Shown here piece after piece: positions 1 to 5,188 of a stretch of DNA of 5,188 bases (positions within the stretch are counted from its first letter, which is position 1; each line of letters opens with the position of its first letter). The translations under genes were made by a program, and so were the position numbers. Below the pieces are notes generated by a model. That model made no database searches. It had not been told where the DNA came from and saw only the letters and a list, made by a program, of their open reading frames with translations. Source of the DNA: Clostridia bacterium (GTDB taxonomy: Bacteria > Bacillota > Clostridia > Oscillospirales > CAG-272); the NCBI GenBank assembly GCA_017504335.1, contig JAFVRI010000159.1:1-5188 (forward strand), given 5' to 3'.

Positions 1-1
1 G

Positions 2-490
2 ATTACATCCGAGGGGGCATCCTTTGATGTGTTCTGCGAGGCGCTTCACAAGGTAACTTCCTACCTCTGCCGTATGATCGCCGCAGATGGCGAGGGGGCG
101 ACCAAGCTCTTAGAATGCGTGGTAGAGGGTGCCAAGGACGAAATGTGCGCCCGTGTCGTGGCAAAGTCCGTGATCTGCTCGTCTCTCTTTAAGGCGGCAA
201 TGTTCGGTGCGGATGCCAACTGGGGACGTGTGCTTTGTGCTATCGGATACAGCGGAGCAGATGTGGATGTTATGAAAGTGGATGTTTCGTTCCGTTCCGC
301 AAAGGGTGAGATCCTTGTATGCAAAAACGGAGCAGGCGTTGACTTTTCCGAGGATCTCGCCAAGGAAATTCTGATGGAGAGTGAAATTCAGATCCTTGTA
401 GGCTTAAACAGCGGAGAAGGAAATGCTGTGGCATGGGGCTGTGACCTGACCTATGACTACGTGAAGATCAACGGCGATTACCGTACATAA
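2..490 (+). CDS. argJ: Glutamate N-acetyltransferase / ornithine acetyltransferase ArgJ, C-terminal part (5' end outside window)
   Basis: ArgJ transfers the acetyl group from N-acetylornithine to glutamate, regenerating N-acetylglutamate and releasing ornithine; many members also use acetyl-CoA. The open frame is already running at the left edge and gives 162 residues, most of the beta chain of this self-cleaving enzyme (whole family about 400 residues). The autocleavage Ala-Thr-Met-Leu site and the nucleophilic Thr lie upstream of the window. Visible family motifs, counted from the first codon here, are DGEGATK (29-35), GADANWGR (69-76) and the hallmark C terminus from WGCDLTYDY to NGDYRT (145-162). 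The GTG at 29 is an internal Val codon, not a start. The frame ends with TAA and argB follows after 15 nt, so the two are surely co-transcribed. Whether this ArgJ is mono- or bifunctional cannot be decided from the fragment. Confidence 0.96.
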   Translation: MTSEGASFDVFCEALHKVTSYLCRMIAADGEGATKLLECVVEGAKDEMCARVVAKSVICSSLFKAAMFGADANWGRVLCAIGYSGADVDVMKVDVSFRSAKGEILVCKNGAGVDFSEDLAKEILMESEIQILVGLNSGEGNAVAWGCDLTYDYVKINGDYRT

Positions 491-505
491 TTTGGGAGCG
501 AGTAT

Positions 506-1381
506 ATGGAAATGAACAACGCACAGCGCGCGCAGATCTTGGTCGAAGCGCTGCCTTATATCAAAAAATACTATAACAAAATCATCGTGGTAAAATACGG
601 TGGAAACGCTATGATCAACGATGATCTGAAGGAAGCCGTTATGGGTGATATCGTCCTCCTTTCTTTGATCGGAATCAAGGTAGTTCTGGTTCACGGAGGC
701 GGCCCCGAGATCACGGAAATGTTGGGTAAGATCGGCAAGAAGAGCGAGTTTGTCAACGGACTTCGCGTGACCGACCAGGAGGGTATGGATATTGTGCAGA
801 TGGTTCTTGCGGGAAAGATCAACAAGAACCTGGTCAACCTTCTTGAAAACAAGGGCGGCAAGGCCATCGGTCTTTGCGGCATTGACGGTCATATGATCAA
901 GGCGGAGAAAAAAGACGAGCGTCTTGGCTTTGTAGGAGAAATCACCAAGGTGAACGTGCAGCCGATTCTGGATGTGTTGGAAAAGGGATATATTCCCGTG
1001 GTTTCCACGGTTGGCTACGATTGTGAGGGCAATTCCTACAACATCAATGCGGATACTGCAGCAGCAAGAATTGCGGGGGAGCTTCAATGTGAGAGCCTGA
1101 TCTCCATGACGGATATTGACGGTATTTTGCGTGATAAGGATGATCCTTCGACCTTGATCTCCAAGATTCATGTCAGCGATGCGCCCAGACTGATTCGTGA
1201 GGGTGTGATCAGCGGCGGCATGATCCCAAAGGTGAACTGCTGTATCGAAGCAATCCGCCGTGGCGTAGGAAAGGTATTTATCATTGACGGCCGTATTCCT
1301 CATGCGCTTTTGATCGAAACCTTGACGGATGAAGGAATCGGAACCATGTTTGTATCGGGGAATTATTATGAGCATAATTGA
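506..1381 (+). CDS. argB: Acetylglutamate kinase ArgB, probably arginine-sensitive
   Basis: This cytoplasmic amino acid kinase phosphorylates the gamma-carboxylate of N-acetylglutamate with ATP, the step after ArgJ. The 291-residue product is complete. Motifs are KYGGNAM (30-36, with the phosphate-contacting Lys30), VHGGGPEI (62-69, glycine-rich substrate loop), GLRVTD (85-90), NADTAA (181-186), MTDIDG (201-206) and SGGMIPK (236-242, with the second catalytic Lys242). Residues 1-25 form an extra amphipathic N-terminal helix and residues 275-281 read DEGIGTM. Both are known marks of hexameric, arginine-inhibited kinases and are absent from the insensitive E. coli type, so feedback inhibition by arginine is inferred. 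The ATG at 506 is preferred because GGGAG (494-498) lies 7 nt upstream; a second in-frame ATG at 512 is a weaker option. The 3' end overlaps argD by 14 nt. Confidence 0.98.
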   Translation: MEMNNAQRAQILVEALPYIKKYYNKIIVVKYGGNAMINDDLKEAVMGDIVLLSLIGIKVVLVHGGGPEITEMLGKIGKKSEFVNGLRVTDQEGMDIVQMVLAGKINKNLVNLLENKGGKAIGLCGIDGHMIKAEKKDERLGFVGEITKVNVQPILDVLEKGYIPVVSTVGYDCEGNSYNINADTAAARIAGELQCESLISMTDIDGILRDKDDPSTLISKIHVSDAPRLIREGVISGGMIPKVNCCIEAIRRGVGKVFIIDGRIPHALLIETLTDEGIGTMFVSGNYYEHN

Positions 1382-2531
1382 ATTGGATCGGGAATATATC
1401 GTTCCCACATATGCGCGCTTTCCAATTTGCTTGGTTGAGGGCAAAGGCTCTCGTGTCAAGGATTCGGAAGGAAAAGAATACGTAGATCTTGGAACCGGGA
1501 TCGCGGTCAACGGATTCGGTATTGCCGATGAGGAATGGATGGAGGCTATAACGGCTCAGCTTGGAAAAATTCAGCATACCTCCAATCTCTATTACAGCGA
1601 GCCCTGCGCGAAATTGGCGGAAATGATGTGCAAAAAAACCGGAATGAAAAAGGTATTCTTTTCTAACTCCGGCGCGGAAGCCAATGAGTGCGCCATCAAG
1701 GTAGCCCGCAAATACGGAGAACTGAAAAAGGGAAGTCAGTATACAACCATCATTACCCAGAAGGATAGCTTTCACGGCAGAACACTTACCACTTTGGCTG
1801 CAACGGGACAGGATGTATTCCATAAGGATTTCTTGCCTCTGACCGATGGTTTTGTTCATGCGGAAGCCAACAATATGGAGGACGTTCGCCGTTTGGCAAA
1901 CGAGAATCCTTGTTGTGCGGTCATGTTTGAAGTGGTTCAGGGTGAGGGAGGCGTCAGACCCTTGACGCAGGAATTCCTTACCGAGCTGGAAGCGTTTGCC
2001 CATGAAAATGATCTGCTGCTGATTGCGGACGAGGTACAGACCGGAAACGGACGTACCGGTAAGCTTTACGGATATATGAACTTTGGAATTACTCCCGATG
2101 TGGTGTCTACCGCAAAGGGACTGGGCGGTGGCTTGCCGATTGGCGCTACTATGCTTGGCGAAAAAGTGGAGGATGTCCTCGGTGCGGGCATGCACGGTTC
2201 CACCTTTGGCGGAAATCCCGTGGCGTGCGCAGGTGCATTGAGTATCCTTGCACGTTTAGACGAAGCCATGCTCGAAGGCGTCAAGGAAAGAAGCGATTAC
2301 ATTTTCTCCGAGCTGTCGAATGCAAAGGGCGTGGTCGGTGTTTCGGGACTCGGTCTGATGATCGGTATCGAATGTGAAAAGCCTGCAGGAGAGGTCATTG
2401 ACCGTTGCCGTGAGCGAGGCGTTCTTGTGATCAAAGCGAAGAATAAGGTTCGTCTTTTGCCCGCTTTGAATATTCCTATGGATGATTTGAGATACGCAAT
2501 CAATATTTTGAAGGAGGTTTGCGCAGAATGA
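1368..2531 (+). CDS. argD: Acetylornithine aminotransferase ArgD
   Basis: This PLP-dependent class III aminotransferase converts N-acetylglutamate semialdehyde to N-acetylornithine with glutamate as amino donor. The product has 387 residues, normal for the family. Motifs in order are FSNSGAEANE (98-107, PLP phosphate region), FHGRT (135-139), EVVQGEGG (188-195), IADEVQTGNGRTG (219-231, with Asp221 expected to bind the PLP ring nitrogen), TAKGLGGGLPIGA (248-260, with Lys250 as the Schiff-base lysine), HGSTFGGNP (276-284) and VRLLPALNI (361-369). The chosen ATG gives the usual short N terminus ending in a YARFPI-type motif, and GGGGAA (1357-1362) inside argB lies 5 nt upstream. An ATG 39 nt earlier would add 13 residues unlike the family. 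The gene overlaps argB by 14 nt and argF by 4 nt. Related enzymes (succinylornithine or GABA transaminases) share the fold; the operon decides for ArgD. Confidence 0.97.
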   Translation: MSIIELDREYIVPTYARFPICLVEGKGSRVKDSEGKEYVDLGTGIAVNGFGIADEEWMEAITAQLGKIQHTSNLYYSEPCAKLAEMMCKKTGMKKVFFSNSGAEANECAIKVARKYGELKKGSQYTTIITQKDSFHGRTLTTLAATGQDVFHKDFLPLTDGFVHAEANNMEDVRRLANENPCCAVMFEVVQGEGGVRPLTQEFLTELEAFAHENDLLLIADEVQTGNGRTGKLYGYMNFGITPDVVSTAKGLGGGLPIGATMLGEKVEDVLGAGMHGSTFGGNPVACAGALSILARLDEAMLEGVKERSDYIFSELSNAKGVVGVSGLGLMIGIECEKPAGEVIDRCRERGVLVIKAKNKVRLLPALNIPMDDLRYAINILKEVCAE

Positions 2532-3430
2532 AGCACCTATTGAAACTGATGGACTGGTCCGAGAAGGAGATTACCGAAACTCTGAATTTGGCGGATCAGC
2601 TGAAATATGAAAAGAAAAACGGAATCAAGCACCATATTCTGGCGGGGAAAACGCTGGGTATGATCTTTGAGAAATCCTCTACCAGAACCCGTGTATCCTT
2701 TGAGGTCGGTATGTATGATCTGGGTGGATCGGCGCTGTTCCTCAGTTCCCGCGATCTGCAGATCGGACGCGGTGAGCCTGTAGAGGATACGGCACGCGTT
2801 CTGTCCCGCTATTTGGACGGTATTATGATCCGTACCTTTGCGCAGGAAGAAGTGGAAAAACTGGCAGAATGCGGATCCATTCCCGTCATCAACGGCTTGA
2901 CCGATTTTTGCCACCCCTGTCAGGTTCTTGCCGACTTGATGACCATCCGAGAGCATAAGGGAACCATTGCGGGTAACAAAATGTGCTATATCGGAGACGG
3001 TAATAACATGACCAACTCCCTGATCGTTGGCGGTATTAAGATGGGCATGACGGTTTCCGTTGCTTGTCCCAAGGGCTATGAGCCCGATGCCGAGATCATG
3101 AAGTGGGCTGCCGAGACCGGTCGTTTCACCTGCACCGACAACGTGCTTGAGGCGGCTAAGGACGCAGACGTTCTTTGCACCGACGTATGGGCATCCATGG
3201 GTCAGGAAGCAGAGGCAGAAGCAAGAAAGAAGATCTTTGCGGGATATCAGATCAATGACGGTGTCATGGCGGTTGCCAAGAGCGACGCTATGGTGATGCA
3301 CTGTCTGCCCGCGCACCGTGGTGAGGAGATCACGGCAGAAGTGTTTGAGGCGCACGCCGATGAGATCTTTGACGAGGCAGAGAACCGTCTCCATGCACAG
3401 AAGGCAGTTCTTGTTAAGTGTATGGCATAA
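2528..3430 (+). CDS. argF: Ornithine carbamoyltransferase ArgF
   Basis: ArgF joins carbamoyl phosphate and ornithine to give citrulline. The 300-residue product is complete and shows STRTR (51-55, carbamoyl phosphate binding), HPCQ (129-132), a GDGNNMTNS segment (156-164), the ornithine-binding D-x-x-x-SMG loop (Asp219, SMG at 223-225) and HCLPAHR (258-264, with Cys259). The start is the ATG that overlaps the argD stop as ATGA; a consensus AAGGAGG (2511-2517) lies 10 nt upstream inside argD. A TTG at 2519 in the same frame overlaps that ribosome binding site and is unlikely. It is the last gene of the arginine run in this window. Catabolic ArcB has the same fold and motifs, but the biosynthetic neighbours favour argF. 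argG and argH are not in the window. Confidence 0.97.
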   Translation: MKHLLKLMDWSEKEITETLNLADQLKYEKKNGIKHHILAGKTLGMIFEKSSTRTRVSFEVGMYDLGGSALFLSSRDLQIGRGEPVEDTARVLSRYLDGIMIRTFAQEEVEKLAECGSIPVINGLTDFCHPCQVLADLMTIREHKGTIAGNKMCYIGDGNNMTNSLIVGGIKMGMTVSVACPKGYEPDAEIMKWAAETGRFTCTDNVLEAAKDADVLCTDVWASMGQEAEAEARKKIFAGYQINDGVMAVAKSDAMVMHCLPAHRGEEITAEVFEAHADEIFDEAENRLHAQKAVLVKCMA

Positions 3431-3434
3431 ATAT

Positions 3435-3458
3435 CTGTTTCTTCTGAACAGTTTTTTT
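3435..3458 (+). terminator. Weak intrinsic terminator after argF
   Basis: CTGTTT (3435-3440) can pair with GAACAG (3446-3451), including one G-T wobble, around a 5-nt loop and is followed directly by seven T (3452-3458). It starts 4 nt past the argF stop. The stem is short and AT-rich, so it may act together with the larger hairpin about 20 nt downstream. Confidence 0.45.
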
Positions 3459-3470
3459 GAATTATACTTG

Positions 3471-3508
3471 TGCAAAATGCCGTATTTCAAAAAATACGGC
3501 ATTTTGCA
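3471..3508. terminator. Perfect 17-bp inverted repeat, probable terminator/insulator of the arg operon
   Basis: Positions 3471-3487 (TGCAAAATGCCGTATTT) are the exact reverse complement of 3492-3508, separated by the loop CAAA. The GC-rich core GCCGTATTT/AAATACGGC is flanked by A-run and T-run arms (AAAAT, ATTTT), a form that can terminate transcription in both directions. No separate long T-run follows on either strand, so termination is inferred rather than certain. The right arm ends one base before the -35 box of the next promoter. Confidence 0.55.
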
Positions 3509-3537
3509 TTGACAAAAAAAGCGGCTGGGAGTATAAT
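3509..3537 (+). promoter_or_regulatory. Consensus sigma-A promoter of the trpB T-box transcript
   Basis: TTGACA at 3509-3514 and TATAAT at 3532-3537 are perfect -35 and -10 hexamers separated by exactly 17 nt. The predicted transcription start is near 3544, a few bases before the first paired segment of the T-box leader. Such a strong promoter suits a gene controlled at the level of attenuation. Confidence 0.92.
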
Positions 3538-3630
3538 ATACGAGTAAACCTGTGATTAAGAAGAGTAACTGATCGGATCGATGACAGAGAGTTGCCGGGG
3601 GTGGAATGGCAATATCGTAATTTCAGTGAA

Positions 3631-3633
3631 TGG
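3631..3633 (+). promoter_or_regulatory. T-box specifier codon UGG (Trp)
   Basis: The triplet lies at the 3' side of the specifier loop, after GAA and before A, in the position that pairs with the tRNA anticodon (CCA for tRNA-Trp). The frame is fixed by the flanking helices ACTGA/TCAGT and TAAG/CTTA, so alternatives such as GAA or ATG fit the loop less well. Confidence 0.9.
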
Positions 3634-3751
3634 ACTTATGAGGGCGGACGAACAGGAATGAAAGGATCCTTTAGTAGAGACCGACGGGAGCCGAGGCCGT
3701 TATCCTTCGGAGTTGCTATATGGCAACGCAAAGCGGATGCATTGCATCAAT

Positions 3752-3783
3752 CAAGGTGGTACCGCAGGTTTTTCCTGTCCCTG
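3752..3783 (+). promoter_or_regulatory. T-box antiterminator with tRNA acceptor-binding bulge
   Basis: CAAGG (3752-3756) pairs with CCCTG (3779-3783), with one A-C mismatch. The bulge TGGTACC (3757-3763) follows, then GCAGG (3764-3768) pairs with CCTGT (3774-3778) around a five-T loop. TGGT in the bulge would pair with the NCCA end of uncharged tRNA; its last base pairs with A or, by wobble, with the G discriminator usual for bacterial tRNA-Trp. The 3' half is shared with the terminator, so the two folds exclude each other. Confidence 0.9.
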
Positions 3784-3804
3784 AGTGTTGGGGGCAGTTT
3801 TTTT
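3775..3804 (+). terminator. T-box intrinsic terminator (attenuator)
   Basis: CTGTCCC (3775-3781) pairs with GGGGCAG (3791-3797), a 7-bp stem with one T-G wobble and a 9-nt loop, followed by seven T (3798-3804), a G and four more T. This is the default structure when tRNA-Trp is charged. Its left arm is the right arm of the antiterminator. Confidence 0.92.
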
Positions 3805-3822
3805 GTTTTAGGAGGAAACCGT

Positions 3823-3870
3823 ATGTTTATTCTGCCGGCACGATGGCGTGAGTGCGTGAAAGACCTTTGA
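3823..3870 (+). CDS. Possible 15-residue leader peptide between T-box and trpB
   Basis: The ORF reads MFILPARWRECVKDL and ends with TGA. It has one of the best ribosome binding sites in the window, AGGAGG at 3810-3815, 7 nt before its ATG, right after the T-run of the attenuator. trpB starts 34 nt after its stop with its own AGGAG. The peptide contains one Trp codon (residue 8). I recognise no family. It could be a translated leader peptide, a remnant of an earlier gene start, or a chance ORF; the strong ribosome binding site is the only real support. No membrane segment or signal peptide is evident. Confidence 0.4.
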   Translation: MFILPARWRECVKDL

Positions 3871-3904
3871 ATCTAAGAAAATATTTACATACAGGAGAAA
3901 TAAA

Positions 3905-4426
3905 ATGATTTACAACGGAATTGATTTTGATACGTATTACAACAATTACCCCGATAAGAACGGCTACTTTGGAAAGTACGGCGGTGTTTATATTGACGAC
4001 AAGCTGAAAGCGGCAATGGCAGAGATCACCGAGGCTTATTTTTCGATTTGTCAGTCCAGAAAGTTCATCGCGGAGCTTCGCAGAATACGTAAGGAATTTC
4101 AGGGACGTCCTACACCCGTAACCCATCTGGAGCGTCTGTCCGATTCCTTGGGAGGAAAGGTACAGCTTTATGCCAAGCGTGAAGACCTGAACCATTCGGG
4201 TGCGCACAAGCTGAACCATTGCATGGGTGAGGCTCTTCTTGCAAAGTATATGGGCAAGAAGAAGGTTATTGCTGAAACAGGAGCAGGCCAGCATGGTGTT
4301 GCTCTGGCAACTGCTGCCGCATATTTTGGTTTGGAATGCGATATTTATATGGGCACGGTTGATATTAAGAAGCAGGCTCCTAATGTGGCGAGAATGAAGA
4401 TTCTCGGCGCAAACGCACATGGATGA
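3905..4426 (+). pseudogene. trpB: Tryptophan synthase beta chain TrpB, truncated after about 170 residues
   Basis: Full-length TrpB (about 400 residues) condenses indole with serine to form tryptophan, using PLP. The 173-residue product starts at an ATG 7 nt after AGGAG (3893-3897). It contains FGKYGGVYI (22-30), GRPTPVTHLERLS (67-79), KREDLNHSGAHK (91-102) with the PLP lysine Lys102, and ETGAGQHG (124-131) with the catalytic Glu124. Both residues are shifted by 15 from Lys87 and Glu109 of the Salmonella enzyme, so no internal indel lies between them. Homology runs through RMKILGAN (163-170) and then stops; the frame ends at TGA three codons later. The glycine-rich PLP-phosphate loop and the whole C-terminal half are missing, so activity is not expected. 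It looks like the TrpB1 type. No trpA follows, and it sits alone behind a Trp T-box. The loss may be biological or an assembly join. Confidence 0.92.
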
Positions 4427-4625
4427 AATTCTCCTTGCTCTTGCCGTCGCCTCCGTTACGGATGAAAACGCAGCGAAAGCTTTGGAGCAGATCCCCAAGC
4501 TTCGCGGCGCGGAGGCGCATTCCACCGTACTTCTTTCCCGCGTGGATGAAAACGTATTCAAAAAGCTCGGCGTCAATCTGACGTGCGAGCCCCAATATCA
4601 GACGAAAAAGCTTTTCCACGGCTAA
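4410..4625 (+). pseudogene. C-terminal fragment of a DUF1846-family protein, fused out of frame to trpB
   Basis: This frame encodes about 71 residues that resemble the end of DUF1846 proteins, a family of about 500 residues with no assigned function. Features seen are MDEILLALAVAS, an ENAAKALEQIPKLRG helix segment, AHSTVLLS, DENVFKKLGVNLTCEP and the closing YQTKKLFHG. The frame is closed by TGA at 4395-4397, just before the segment, so the gene body is absent. The first ATG (4419) overlaps the trpB stop by 8 nt and has no ribosome binding site, so expression could only come by weak coupling. There are no stop codons or frameshifts after the joint, which argues that the fusion is recent or artificial. 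The family assignment is from memory of the C-terminal motifs and is less certain than for the arg genes. Confidence 0.75.
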
Positions 4626-4650
4626 AAGCGGCAAGGTTGCTTGCCCATGG

Positions 4651-4699
4651 AATCAAAAAAATCACCCCGATCTCTTGAAAGATCGGGGTGATTTTGATT
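4651..4699. terminator. Strong bidirectional terminator between convergent genes
   Basis: AATCACCCCGATCT (4660-4673) and AGATCGGGGTGATT (4680-4693) form a perfect 14-bp stem with the loop CTTGAA. On the minus strand it is followed by seven U (from the A-run 4655-4661), which makes a strong terminator for htpG. On the + strand TTTTGATT follows, serving the DUF1846 frame. It lies between stops at 4625 and 4711. Confidence 0.93.
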
Positions 4700-4710
4700 G
4701 ACTTGAGAAA

Positions 4711-5188
4711 TTATTTCAGCAAGGAGCAGACTGCCTTTGCGTACGCGATCGGATCTTCTACGGAAAGACCTTCGATCAGACGCGCCTGTTCGTAGAGAAT
4801 GCCTGCGTACAGCGCGAGCTTTTCGCTGTTGCCGTCCGCCATCGTTTGCTTCAAAGCAGCAAACACGGGATGATTTTCATTGATTTCAAGAACCTTTTCA
4901 CTCGTTACACCGTCATTTCCGGGCATATTTTTAAGAACCTTCTCCATTTCAATGGAAACGGGGCCGTCAGAAGAAAGCGCTACGGGATGCTCTTTCAATA
5001 CAGAAGAGGTTCTTACTGCCTTGACCTTATCTCCAAGAGCATCCTTGAGTGCGCTGAGCAAGCCTTTATTTTCTTCCGCTGCCGCCTTTGCAGCCTCTTT
5101 TTCCGCTTCGGTCTCTAATTCAAGATTACCGCTGCCGACGTTTTTGAAGGATTTTTCCTTGAACACGCGAAGGATCTGCAAACAGAAC
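4711..5188 (-). CDS. htpG: Molecular chaperone HtpG (Hsp90 family), C-terminal part (5' end outside window)
   Basis: HtpG is the bacterial cytosolic Hsp90, an ATP-driven dimeric chaperone. About 158 residues are present, from the end of the middle domain through the C-terminal dimerisation domain; the ATPase domain and start lie beyond the right edge. Family features are EKSFKNVGSGNLEL near the left end of the peptide, a charged helix rich in Glu, Lys and Ala, ALGDKVKAVRTSSVLKEHP, IEMEKVLKNMPG, and LEINENHPVFAALK followed by a dimerisation helix with LYEQARLIEG. The protein ends in SLLK, without an MEEVD tail, as usual in bacteria. The TTG at 5181 is an internal Leu codon, since the frame stays open to the edge. 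It is convergent with the trpB/DUF1846 block and ends 17 nt from the terminator stem. Confidence 0.93.
   Translation of the reverse strand, partial: FCLQILRVFKEKSFKNVGSGNLELETEAEKEAAKAAAEENKGLLSALKDALGDKVKAVRTSSVLKEHPVALSSDGPVSIEMEKVLKNMPGNDGVTSEKVLEINENHPVFAALKQTMADGNSEKLALYAGILYEQARLIEGLSVEDPIAYAKAVCSLLK

Larger units (their letters stand above)
3544..3805 (+). promoter_or_regulatory. T-box riboswitch, tRNA-Trp specific (specifier UGG)
   Basis: This leader RNA senses uncharged tRNA and lets transcription continue into trpB when tryptophan is short. Stem I can be drawn from the sequence: base CCTGT (3549-3553) with ACAGG (3652-3656); TAAG (3557-3560) with CTTA (3635-3638) closing the specifier loop; ACTGA (3568-3572) with TCAGT (3623-3627) above it. 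The specifier loop has AAGAGTA (3561-3567) opposite GAATGGA (3628-3634), the usual AGUA/GAA loop-E arrangement, with codon TGG at 3631-3633 followed by a purine. GATGA (3581-3585) and AGAGAG (3586-3591) lead to an apical TTGCC/GGCAA stem (3592-3596, 3608-3612). Further hairpins are GTTGCT/GGCAAC (3712-3717, 3722-3727) and GATGC/GCATC (3736-3740, 3744-3748). The conserved T-box AAGGTGGTACCGC is at 3753-3765. Trp specificity agrees with the downstream trpB. Confidence 0.95.

Noticed and set aside
1329..1367. Upstream ATG that would lengthen ArgD by 13 residues
   Set aside because: The extra residues overlap the conserved end of ArgB and do not resemble an ArgD N terminus; the ATG at 1368 has a ribosome binding site.
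404..1510. Long open frame of 368 codons on the minus strand across argB
   Set aside because: It lies opposite a gene with complete kinase motifs, its translation has no recognisable family, and it has the His/Arg-rich look of an antisense shadow.
1281..2195. 304-codon minus-strand frame across argD
   Set aside because: Antisense shadow of argD; no motifs and no plausible ribosome binding site or promoter noted.
2537..3502. 321-codon minus-strand frame across argF and the following hairpin
   Set aside because: It would start inside the 17-bp inverted repeat and mirrors argF throughout; no recognisable domain.
3471..3508. CRISPR repeat or mobile-element end
   Set aside because: Only one copy is present, with no spaced repeats, no transposase and no target-site duplication nearby.
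3592..3822. Open + frame running through the T-box leader into the small ORF
   Set aside because: The region is fully explained by T-box RNA structure, and its start has no convincing ribosome binding site; only the last 15 codons have one.
3827..4576. 249-codon minus-strand frame over trpB and the junction
   Set aside because: Antisense shadow; it spans the trpB/DUF1846 joint, and both sides are explained by + strand homology.
4846..5118. 90-codon + strand frame opposite htpG
   Set aside because: Shadow of a well-recognised Hsp90 C-terminal region; no supporting signal.

Overview
The window looks like a chromosomal segment from a low-to-mid GC member of the Bacillota, probably class Clostridia. 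The reasons are AGGAGG-type ribosome binding sites, a consensus sigma-A promoter (TTGACA, 17 nt, TATAAT), a classical T-box leader, and the character of the proteins (Clostridia-like ArgJ/B/D/F, TrpB, DUF1846, HtpG). This is inferred from motifs alone; no database was consulted.

Positions 1-3430 carry the 3' part of an arginine biosynthesis operon on the + strand: argJ (5' end cut by the window edge), argB, argD and argF. The genes are tightly packed: a 15-nt gap between argJ and argB, a 14-nt overlap of argB and argD, and a 4-nt ATGA overlap of argD and argF. Together they run the acetylated ornithine pathway and its continuation to citrulline. ArgJ recycles the acetyl group, ArgB phosphorylates N-acetylglutamate, ArgD transaminates to N-acetylornithine, and ArgF carbamoylates ornithine. 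ArgB has the N-terminal helix and C-terminal EGIGTM motif of arginine-inhibited enzymes, which fits a cyclic ArgJ-type pathway.

Positions 3431-3904 hold no conventional protein gene but are dense in regulation. They contain a weak terminator behind argF and a perfect 17-bp inverted repeat that ends exactly where the -35 box of the next promoter begins. That promoter leads into a complete tRNA-Trp T-box riboswitch with specifier codon UGG, mutually exclusive antiterminator and terminator, and then a 15-codon ORF with a strong ribosome binding site. The T-box serves trpB.

Positions 3905-4625 are the most anomalous part. trpB begins normally but its family sequence stops after about 170 residues, in the middle of the protein. 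It is joined, out of frame, to the last ~70 codons of what looks like a DUF1846-family protein. Both halves look well conserved right up to the joint, so this is either a recent deletion/recombination or a chimeric assembly join.

Positions 4626-5188 hold a strong bidirectional terminator hairpin and the convergent 3' end of htpG (Hsp90), which runs off the right edge. I found no CRISPR array, transposase, tRNA or rRNA gene. There is no convincing evidence of a wholly new system; the leads worth following are the trpB/DUF1846 junction and the T-box region with its small ORF.
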